A stretch of DNA of 64,000 nt from Maribacter sp. 1_MG-2023. Lineage in GTDB: Bacteria > Bacteroidota > Bacteroidia > Flavobacteriales > Flavobacteriaceae. The stretch lies in NCBI RefSeq assembly GCF_030547005.1, contig NZ_JAUOPN010000001.1:607655-671654 (forward strand). The letters are read 5' to 3'. Shown piece by piece: positions 25,286 to 32,731 of this stretch. The notes beneath the pieces were generated by a model. That model searched no databases, was not told the origin of the DNA, and was given only the letters and a program-made list of their open reading frames with translations. A program made the position numbers and the translations under genes. How positions within the stretch are numbered: the stretch's first letter is position 1; each line of letters starts with the position of its first letter.

Positions 25286-26824
25286 TTATTTTTTTATAGC
25301 CAGTTCAAAATATGATGGTTTTTTATTTCCTAAAGAATCTATACAACCAAAGAAATGTTGTTTTTTAGTTTTCCAGGGTAAGCTACCTGCAACTGAACTT
25401 GGTACTTTTTCAAAGTCATAAAGTGTCCAAAATAAATAGGGAATGTTCTCCTTTTCTAAATAGCCTTGCATTTCTTTATAATATGCTGCTTGTTTTTCGT
25501 CAGAGCCTGAGAATAAGCTCCACATACCATCATATGAAGAGTCGCCATATTCCTGTAAAACAATAGGTTTATTGGGTGTTAAGTACCGCAGAATCTTATA
25601 TGATTCTATAAAATATTGAGGTTTTTTATAATAATGAAAAGAAATAAAATCTACTTCTTTTGATAAGTTCAATGCCGCTTCTGGTGTAGACCAACCAATG
25701 GTTATTGGATTTTTTTTATCCCATTTTCTAATTTCCAATATCATTTGATTCAACCATTGAATGACAGTGTTCTCTCCACGAGAATCAAAATCTAAGTCGG
25801 GTTCATTTTTTATATCCCAACCCAAAAGGGCAGGGTGGTCTTTAACAGAATTAACTATGGCTTCTGCATGTCTGTGGGTTAATGTCCAATTAGAAATATC
25901 ATAATCCCCATAGAAATCAAATAAAGTGATTAGAACATCTAATTCATGGTCTTGTGCCTTATCTAAAAGTGTATTTAAAAGTGCAAGTTTTTTGGCATCG
26001 ACCCTGTTTTTTCCAAAATCTTCATATTGTAGAAATACACGAATCGTATTTAAACCCATATCTTGAATGATCTGAAAATCTTGATCGATAATAGTGTCAT
26101 TGAACCTTTTACCAAAAGTATCCCAAGGAGAATCTTTAGGGTAGTAATTAATCCCTTTCTGGTTCTTTATTTTTTCAAGTTTTGGCGCTATGTTTCGTTC
26201 TACAACTTCAGAAGTATCTACAGGTGTCGGTATTTCTTTTAAGTGTCTAATACGCCAAAATCCGTCTTCTAAAAGCATCATGACTTGGTAGCTAGTGGTA
26301 TCTTTTTCTTTGAGAATAAGTGTTTCGCCTTCGTACGTTTCTTGATACTCTTCAACATTATAATCTTTAAAGACGACCATAGTACCATCTGCGGTATAAA
26401 AATCTAAAGCAGATTTATGGTTTAAGGTTGTTCGCTTGTACCAGTGATTATTCTTTTTGTTGAGGTCAATGTTATCGTAAAGTCTGGCTCTTGCGCTATC
26501 AGTGTAAAAATCTTCAATACCGTAACGGTCATTTTTCTTAAATGCGATATTACGAACGTGCCATGCATTCATATAGTCGTTGGTGATTTCGCCCAAAGCT
26601 TGCTCTTCCATTGGGCGCCCTGGGTTATCTAAGTTTGACCATTCTAGATTTGGCTTATACACATCATCCATCGGTACTTCTAAATGCAGCATAGAAGTTT
26701 TATCTGCACCGGTGTTCATAAATGCCCATGCAGCCCCTATTCCGTATAGAATAAGTCCGTTTATAGCCAAAAAGGTGACTATCAATACGGTTCTGTATAA
26801 TGTTTTATTTAACTGTATCGCCAT
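25286..26824 (-). CDS. membrane-anchored glycoside hydrolase (TIM barrel, GH5-like) with NTF2-like region
   Basis: 512 residues. One transmembrane helix (about 11-35) anchors the protein. Residues about 75-200 look like an NTF2/SnoaL-type fold. The catalytic TIM barrel begins near 224 (GINYYPKDSPWDTF) with acid/base E341 in WDIKNEPD and nucleophile E425 in VLQEYGDSS, both in the expected spacing for clan GH-A. The barrel would sit in the periplasm. It is the last of three coupled minus-strand genes; its ATG lies 20 bp inside the lipoprotein gene. By analogy with PslG-type enzymes it may cut or transfer the exopolysaccharide during export. The exact GH family needs a profile search. Confidence 0.85.
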   Translation of the reverse strand: MAIQLNKTLYRTVLIVTFLAINGLILYGIGAAWAFMNTGADKTSMLHLEVPMDDVYKPNLEWSNLDNPGRPMEEQALGEITNDYMNAWHVRNIAFKKNDRYGIEDFYTDSARARLYDNIDLNKKNNHWYKRTTLNHKSALDFYTADGTMVVFKDYNVEEYQETYEGETLILKEKDTTSYQVMMLLEDGFWRIRHLKEIPTPVDTSEVVERNIAPKLEKIKNQKGINYYPKDSPWDTFGKRFNDTIIDQDFQIIQDMGLNTIRVFLQYEDFGKNRVDAKKLALLNTLLDKAQDHELDVLITLFDFYGDYDISNWTLTHRHAEAIVNSVKDHPALLGWDIKNEPDLDFDSRGENTVIQWLNQMILEIRKWDKKNPITIGWSTPEAALNLSKEVDFISFHYYKKPQYFIESYKILRYLTPNKPIVLQEYGDSSYDGMWSLFSGSDEKQAAYYKEMQGYLEKENIPYLFWTLYDFEKVPSSVAGSLPWKTKKQHFFGCIDSLGNKKPSYFELAIKK

Positions 26825-28052
26825 GTATACTTTTTGTAAATTCTTTTGTGATACCTGCAGCCGTTATTTTAAATACATACTCCCCATCAGGCAAAAAATA
26901 CTCGCCTAAGAAGATATTACAAACCCCACTTTTAGTAGTTGTTATTTTAGATTCTATAAAATTACCTTCAGTATCATAAATCTCTAGTTGTAATAGGAGC
27001 CCGTCGGGAATAAGCTGTTTCATGAAGCTCTCGAAAGGACCGATGTCTATATTTCTGTTTCCTTTTGAGAAATGAACGGGATAGTCTTTTATGGCAGCTT
27101 TAAACTCAAATTCTGCGGTATTACTCTCTGCGGCACCAGTTACAAATGCCTGAATTTCCCATGAAGAGGCTTTATCTGGATGTAATGTTTTCGCCTCTGC
27201 AATACCGTTTATAGTGGTACCAATAGTGTATAAGTAAGAATCGTTTTCATTTTTAATAACAAAGGTTACCAAGGTGCCATTGGTGACCATATTCCCAAAT
27301 TCATCTTTTATAATATCAGATTTAAATGTTACAATTTGGTTGCCATCTGCAAAGTTATGCGCACTAGAACTACTGATGTTAAAGTTAACTGCATTCGAAG
27401 GATAAACAATTGTTGCCAGTTCTTTTGAAGTAGTACCGTTACATTCTGATGTTACTAATATTCTCCCTGATTTTAAAGTAGATGCCACATTGTACCAGGC
27501 TATAAAGCTTTCCGTCGTTATTTTTAGCTCGTCAATATTCTCTAGAAATTGATATTTAACCGTTACCTCAGTGCCATCATCTAAGGGGTTGTCATAAGCA
27601 TCTGTAGGCGATATGGTGAGCATAGAGAAATCGTTTTTGCCAGCAGTTATGCTACGCGGTCCAAAATACGATTCTACATAGGTGGCTTTAGGTGCATTCG
27701 TTGCAATTTCATGGGTGCCAATGCGTAAAGTTTCACCATTTAATAATAACTTCCACCGAAACGGACCAGCAATTCTTGTAAAGTTTGTAGGGATGTTGAA
27801 AGTGATGTTTTCAGCAGTTGAATTATCAGGATTCAATAAAACATTACCGTAAGCATTTTTTAAATGTAGTTTATAGTTTGAAGTTGGCATATCTGTTTTA
27901 AAAGCTAGGGTAATAGCCTCTCCTGCTACACTGGTATTTGTTGCTGTAATAAAGGTTGCATTTGGGATGTTCGTTTCCTTTGGTTGTTCTTTCTTTTTGC
28001 TAGAACAGCCAAGTAGTACAATACTTAAAATCATTAAAATTTTAATGCGCAT
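26805..28052 (-). CDS. Ig-like lipoprotein of the exopolysaccharide locus
   Basis: I place the start at the ATG at 28052, not at 28088: from there the protein begins MRIKILMILSIVLLGCSSKK, a textbook lipoprotein signal with the lipid-bearing Cys in LLGC, and lies one base after the stop of the upstream gene. The remaining 400 or so residues are beta-rich with several Ig-like or invasin-like repeats (for example TSVAGEAITLAFKTD and HNFADGNQIVTFKSD). No catalytic motif is visible. It sits between a giant membrane protein and an anchored glycosidase with overlapping ends at both sides, so it is probably a structural part of a periplasmic or outer-membrane glycan assembly. Function not recognised beyond that. 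Confidence 0.8.
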   Translation of the reverse strand: MRIKILMILSIVLLGCSSKKKEQPKETNIPNATFITATNTSVAGEAITLAFKTDMPTSNYKLHLKNAYGNVLLNPDNSTAENITFNIPTNFTRIAGPFRWKLLLNGETLRIGTHEIATNAPKATYVESYFGPRSITAGKNDFSMLTISPTDAYDNPLDDGTEVTVKYQFLENIDELKITTESFIAWYNVASTLKSGRILVTSECNGTTSKELATIVYPSNAVNFNISSSSAHNFADGNQIVTFKSDIIKDEFGNMVTNGTLVTFVIKNENDSYLYTIGTTINGIAEAKTLHPDKASSWEIQAFVTGAAESNTAEFEFKAAIKDYPVHFSKGNRNIDIGPFESFMKQLIPDGLLLQLEIYDTEGNFIESKITTTKSGVCNIFLGEYFLPDGEYVFKITAAGITKEFTKSIHGDTVK

Positions 28053-28053
28053 A

Positions 28054-31000
28054 CTATTTAGGATTACCGATATAACTGTTAATCTCAAACTTTATGTACT
28101 CATATCCTTTTCCTATAAAAGGTTGTGCCTGCTGCATACCATGTTCCAATTTTCTATTGGGGAATAATTTATCGGCTATGGCTTTATTAGGCGAACCGTT
28201 TACAAAGCAATTTTCTAAACTACTGTTTACAACGTCTAAACTATCCAAATCTAAAGGTTTGTAATTAAAGAACTGTTTACGCTGTATTCGCACCCCTTCG
28301 GTTACAAACTTATGATCTACCCAAAGTAACTTGCCCTCTGCATCGTAATACGAGATTATAAGTTGTGGTATAGTTACTTCTTGCACGCCCGAATTAAATA
28401 ATACACCATTAAAACCTTGCTCTGTGTATACCAAATCTTGTAAAGCGACATGCTTATACAAATCGGTATTGGCTGTGTTACCTGCAGATTGCAAGTTGAA
28501 TTTTGTAGGTTGTTCTTCGAAACTAACAGGAGTAAACTCGTCTGGATTAAAAGTTGGTGGTAATGTGTCTTTGGTAGAAGACCATGCTATACCTTCAAAG
28601 TTAATTTTGAACGTGGTCGTTTCTTTCGGCATCAACTTGTGTTTAATTTGATGCTTGGCATTGTAATTCGCTAACTCTTTGTTATTATCATTATACAAAG
28701 TTGCTTTTATGACAATATCTGCAGGGGTATTGTCGACATTTTGTAACTCGCCTATAATGCTATATTGCCCTTTATATTTTACCAGTTTAGCCGATAAAAT
28801 TTCTAGAACGGGTTGTTTTAATACATCTTCATGATAGGTTTCTTGAGTCGTAATTTTTCGTCTACCGTGGTTGTAATAGGTGGTGCCGTTTGCTGTAAAG
28901 AGTTGATCTGGCGGAATGTCATTATCTACTTTTGATGATTTTACGTACCACTTATTTTTTCGTTTTACCAGTTCGTGGTGGTCGTTGTTGAATACATTTT
29001 CTAATGGAGTGATCCACCTTGTTGATACCTTCGCTTTTGCGCCATTTTCGGTTTCATCGTAAATTTCAATACCCAAAGAATCTAGTTTTGCATATGAACT
29101 TAAGATTCCGTCGGTCACTGATACTTCTAGCATATACTGAGCGATGTCAATATTTTGCTCTGGATCTATATATGAATGTGCTCTAGAGAATTCTTTAAAA
29201 TCTAAGGCGTCATAATAAGATTCTACGACATTGTTGGGTGATAATTGTGTGACATTTTTAACGTAGAATATATACATGCCATAGCCCATACAAATCAATA
29301 TTAACAATGCCCACCAGTGTGAGAAGGTCAAAAGTTTTGACGGGAATTTATTGTACGGAAGTTCTAATTTCATAAATGAATGCACCGGAACTTTTTTAGA
29401 CTTTAAAAGCCGCACCCAAATCATCTGAATATTTACAAAAATGGCAATGAGTACTGTCGATAGCGGAATGATACCCCACATAATTTTCATTATGGTAGGT
29501 ACATCTTGCTTCGGCATTATTTGCGGTATGGGTGCCACATTCAGCTTCTCCCAAACCATAATTCCGTTTTCTAATTGCTGCAGCCTTTGCCAGCCACAAT
29601 AGTAGAGAATAGGGTCATAGAATTTATCGTTCGAGAAAATGTACTTTAAATTATATTTTTCGGGTACAGTCAAGAATTGCTGTAGTGATCCTATACCCTC
29701 TACACCCCTAAATTTGGAGTTTTCTATACGTTCGATCGCTCTGGTGGTCAATTCGGGCAATCGCCTTGCAGAGTGGTAATTACCATCTACGGTCATTGCG
29801 CCCGTTTGTGCTGAAAGCCAAGCCATTTGATCTCCGAAACCAAGTGGTAAATAGCGCCAAGAATCATGTGAATCTGCCCCTAAAAAGTTGACAATGGGTA
29901 GCATCTTTATTTTTGCCGGTTGCGAGGGTCTAAAATAGCCCAAGGTCATGGTAAACAGCACCATAAATAACATTCCGCCAGCAATCAATCCGCCTAAGAC
30001 CCTATGATACACTCCGCCAAATCTTTCTTGAATTAGCACTTTTAAATCTCCTTCGACCATCCGGTAGGCAAACTCTGCGAATATGGGGAGTGCCATAATG
30101 GTTGCCCATAACGTAAACCTGTCTAACGTAAGAATATTAAAGGCCATTTCGCCCAACATCATACGCGGAATAGGCGTAGTACCACCGGTTCCTAATATGG
30201 TTAATAGTGCAAAGGACAATCCGAAGAACACATACCTTTTACTAAAATATCTGTAAAAGAAATAGGGTAGAATAAATAGAAATACTCCCCACGGAATTAT
30301 AAAGAATACGAGTCCTGATGAAGTTATTTCCAAGAAATTATCTCTTGACCCATGCGGTATTGCTACCTGGGTAATAGGGTTTCTTTTAGAATTATACCAA
30401 TAAGGAAAAATACAGAATATGAGTAAAAATATTGCGGTACCGCCAAACTTTGCTATACGCCAAAAGTGCTGTAAAGTAGTAGCCCAAAACACCTTAAAAG
30501 TAAGGGCTTTGTAAGATGCTACTTTTTCTCTAGCAGCATCCATAACCGCCATGCCCATTAAAGGTGCGATGAAAAAGACCATACCAAAAAGCGGAGTTAC
30601 ATGATGCGAAGTAACGGTTACCGCAAGCATAGTCGCCGATGTAATAAAATACCGTGTTTTACCTGTTTTGATATACAAGTATATTTCGGTCAAAGAATGT
30701 AGTAATATCGATAATGCCGAGATGCTTGGTAATTGCCCGAAGATATGAAGAGTCTCTATAAAAGTGGATGAGAAAACCGCCATTACAGCACCATAACCAG
30801 CTATTCGCCGGCTGCCTGTCATTAAAAGTGTAAACCTATATGCACCGGTAATAAATAAGACAATTGCAATTAATGCCACGGTGTACATGCCGAATTTTAA
30901 ACCACCAATGTAAGAGAGAATACCAATGAGTTGATGTACTAATGGTGGATAGGATTGTACTGTAAAGCCCGTATACCAGCGATATTCCCACGGGTCAAAC

Positions 31001-31143
31001 CAACTATTGGCGTAATGATCGGCGAAAAATAAATGAATTAGTGCGTCGTAGGTTGATTCTAACGTAAAGAAAATAGCAGAACCGTGAAAAGCAAGCCCTA
31101 CGATTAAAGCTAATATTAAGAGAGTATTGGTTTTTTTTTCCAA
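28054..31143 (-). CDS. giant multi-pass membrane protein, GT-C-like with periplasmic C-terminal domains
   Basis: 1029 residues. The first 420 or so carry about ten transmembrane helices; the first extracellular loop has acidic and aromatic residues (STYDALIHLFFADHYANSW), as in GT-C glycosyltransferases and the 6-pyruvoyl-tetrahydropterin-synthase-related membrane family. Two more helices lie near 545-570 and 605-628. Then comes an NTF2-like domain (about 636-755), followed by beta-rich segments that resemble FxLYD-type domains. I infer a glycan polymerase or transferase with periplasmic substrate-binding domains. It heads the coupled trio with the lipoprotein (1-bp gap) and the anchored glycosidase. 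The gap to the divergent receiver-GT2 copy 2 holds operator site 4. Confidence 0.72.
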   Translation of the reverse strand: MEKKTNTLLILALIVGLAFHGSAIFFTLESTYDALIHLFFADHYANSWFDPWEYRWYTGFTVQSYPPLVHQLIGILSYIGGLKFGMYTVALIAIVLFITGAYRFTLLMTGSRRIAGYGAVMAVFSSTFIETLHIFGQLPSISALSILLHSLTEIYLYIKTGKTRYFITSATMLAVTVTSHHVTPLFGMVFFIAPLMGMAVMDAAREKVASYKALTFKVFWATTLQHFWRIAKFGGTAIFLLIFCIFPYWYNSKRNPITQVAIPHGSRDNFLEITSSGLVFFIIPWGVFLFILPYFFYRYFSKRYVFFGLSFALLTILGTGGTTPIPRMMLGEMAFNILTLDRFTLWATIMALPIFAEFAYRMVEGDLKVLIQERFGGVYHRVLGGLIAGGMLFMVLFTMTLGYFRPSQPAKIKMLPIVNFLGADSHDSWRYLPLGFGDQMAWLSAQTGAMTVDGNYHSARRLPELTTRAIERIENSKFRGVEGIGSLQQFLTVPEKYNLKYIFSNDKFYDPILYYCGWQRLQQLENGIMVWEKLNVAPIPQIMPKQDVPTIMKIMWGIIPLSTVLIAIFVNIQMIWVRLLKSKKVPVHSFMKLELPYNKFPSKLLTFSHWWALLILICMGYGMYIFYVKNVTQLSPNNVVESYYDALDFKEFSRAHSYIDPEQNIDIAQYMLEVSVTDGILSSYAKLDSLGIEIYDETENGAKAKVSTRWITPLENVFNNDHHELVKRKNKWYVKSSKVDNDIPPDQLFTANGTTYYNHGRRKITTQETYHEDVLKQPVLEILSAKLVKYKGQYSIIGELQNVDNTPADIVIKATLYNDNNKELANYNAKHQIKHKLMPKETTTFKINFEGIAWSSTKDTLPPTFNPDEFTPVSFEEQPTKFNLQSAGNTANTDLYKHVALQDLVYTEQGFNGVLFNSGVQEVTIPQLIISYYDAEGKLLWVDHKFVTEGVRIQRKQFFNYKPLDLDSLDVVNSSLENCFVNGSPNKAIADKLFPNRKLEHGMQQAQPFIGKGYEYIKFEINSYIGNPK

Positions 31144-31328
31144 AGGTTAGATTAGAATCAAATTCTATATAAAGGTATTAAATATATGAGATGATCAATA
31201 CAATAAAAGGGGAATAGTTGAAATTTTAATAATAGAATACCTACAATATGCTGTTCTTTAATTATCAAATAGTGAAAATCGAAAGACCATACGTTTAAAA
31301 AAAGAGTTATTATCGAATGTTATTAACC

Positions 31329-31396
31329 ACTCATCTACAATAAACTGTTACCCACCTTGTTTGATTTAAAATCTTAGGGCTTGGTAAGTAAATTTG
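31329..31396 (+). promoter_or_regulatory. LytTR-type direct-repeat operator and promoter, site 4
   Basis: Half-sites ACTCATCTACAAT (31329) and ACCCACCTTGTTT (31350) begin 21 bp apart; the TTTG of the perfect -7 element TAAATTTG starts at 31393, 43 bp after the second. It points to receiver-GT2 copy 2, 34 bp further. The gene trio on the other strand starts 186 bp to the left and could also be affected. Confidence 0.73.
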
Positions 31397-31430
31397 TCAA
31401 TGCAAACGATACTTAAAGGAAACCAACCGC

Positions 31431-32597
31431 ATGAAAATTCTAGCCATAGATGACCAAAAACTTATCTTACTTTCTGTTGAAAAACGATTGTCAGAATTAG
31501 GTTACGAAATGCAAACTGCCAAATCAATTGAATCGGGGATTCAGTTATTTAACTCATTTAAACCCGATCTGGTTTTACTTGATATGAATATGCCAGAAAT
31601 GTCTGGGGCTGAATTGGTTTCGTGTACGGGTACCGAAGTGGTAAAATATATTCGTGTATTTATGAAAAAAGATACACCTATCTTGGTAATGTCAGGTAAC
31701 ACTGATGAGCAATTAATAATGGAAAATTTTGCTTTAGGGGTGAACGATTATTTGAAGAAACCGGTAAGTCTAGATGAAATGGCTGCCAGAGTAAAAAGAA
31801 TAATCGGTGCGCCTGAAAATAAGGGAGTAGTTACTGCTAAAAAATCTGATACACGTATTCTACAGAAGAATTGTGTTGGTGTCGTTATACCTTGTTATAA
31901 TGAAGAGGAACGACTTTTAAGTGAACAATTTAAAGAGTTTGCTCATAAAAATCTTGGGTATCATTTGTGCTTTGTAAATGATGGTAGTACAGATAATACA
32001 TTAGCTGTTCTTCAGAAATTAAAAAAAGATAATCCCGATAACATAAGTATTTATAATTGTAGGCAAAATGGTGGTAAAGCCGAAGCTGTAAGGCAAGGGA
32101 TTCTGCATCTTGTAAAAGATCAACAGTTAGATTATATAGGATTTTTAGATGCCGATCTATCGACAGATTTTAGAGATTTTGATGATTTGGTGAAAACAAT
32201 TGAAAGCTCAGATTTTAAAATAGTAAGTGGTTCTCGCATTGCAAGAATGGGCGCTAACATTACAAAAGAATCTGCTCGTAAGATTATTAGTATGACAATT
32301 AATCTGATCATTCAAACTATTTTAGGTATGCCTTTTAAAGATACCCAATGTGGTGCAAAAGTGATGGATCGTGAGATTGCCTCTAAAATGTTCAACAAGA
32401 AATTCGTTACTAAATGGCTGTTCGATGTAGAGCTATTCATGCGAATGAAAAAGTACTATGGTAAAAGTGAGGTGAAAAGCATGATTTGCGAGCAACCTTT
32501 AAAAAGATGGATACATGCCGATGGTTCTAAACTGTCTATGAAAGACTCGGTTAAAATTGTAGGTCAACTAGCTAAAATTGCTGTCCACTACAGATAA
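31431..32597 (+). CDS. response-regulator receiver fused to GT2 glycosyltransferase, copy 2
   Basis: 388 residues, paralogue of the protein encoded at 21451. Receiver: D7-D8 pocket, phospho-acceptor D51 (LLDMNMPE), switch Ser in VMSGNTD, Lys in LKKPVSL. An extra stretch of about eight residues (around AELVSCTG, 60-67) is present in the region after the phosphorylation loop and absent from copy 1. GT2 domain from about 147: VVIPCYNEEE, NDGSTD, DADLSTD, then the SGSRIARMGANITKES segment. Nothing follows the GT2 domain that could span a membrane. Single gene behind operator site 4, closed by a strong terminator. I infer a glycosyltransferase regulated twice: by LytTR at transcription and by phosphorylation at the protein. 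Confidence 0.93.
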   Translation: MKILAIDDQKLILLSVEKRLSELGYEMQTAKSIESGIQLFNSFKPDLVLLDMNMPEMSGAELVSCTGTEVVKYIRVFMKKDTPILVMSGNTDEQLIMENFALGVNDYLKKPVSLDEMAARVKRIIGAPENKGVVTAKKSDTRILQKNCVGVVIPCYNEEERLLSEQFKEFAHKNLGYHLCFVNDGSTDNTLAVLQKLKKDNPDNISIYNCRQNGGKAEAVRQGILHLVKDQQLDYIGFLDADLSTDFRDFDDLVKTIESSDFKIVSGSRIARMGANITKESARKIISMTINLIIQTILGMPFKDTQCGAKVMDREIASKMFNKKFVTKWLFDVELFMRMKKYYGKSEVKSMICEQPLKRWIHADGSKLSMKDSVKIVGQLAKIAVHYR

Positions 32598-32636
32598 TTA
32601 CATTTAAAATTTAGGTTCACAATTTTTAAGATTTGT

Positions 32637-32675
32637 AAAAGGTGTTGAGATTTCACTATCTCAGCACCTTTTACT
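32637..32675 (+). terminator. rho-independent terminator
   Basis: AAAAGGTGTTGAGAT pairs with ATCTCAGCACCTTTT (one G-T pair) around a 6-nt loop; T-rich flank. Likely works for the receiver-GT2 copy 2 transcript. Confidence 0.9.
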
Positions 32676-32708
32676 TTTATGTAGTTAATGCGTCTTACTA
32701 CCAAAGTG

Positions 32709-32716
32709 TATCTTTG
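32709..32716 (+). promoter_or_regulatory. candidate -7 promoter element
   Basis: TATCTTTG is a perfect TAnnTTTG match, 15 bp before the FUSC gene start, which implies a very short leader. Confidence 0.55.
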
Positions 32717-32731
32717 TAACTGATTCTATAG

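Noticed and set aside
28053..28088. Longer start for the lipoprotein gene at 28088
   Set aside because: It would place 12 residues before a perfect lipoprotein signal and overlap the upstream gene; the ATG at 28052 fits both signal and spacing.
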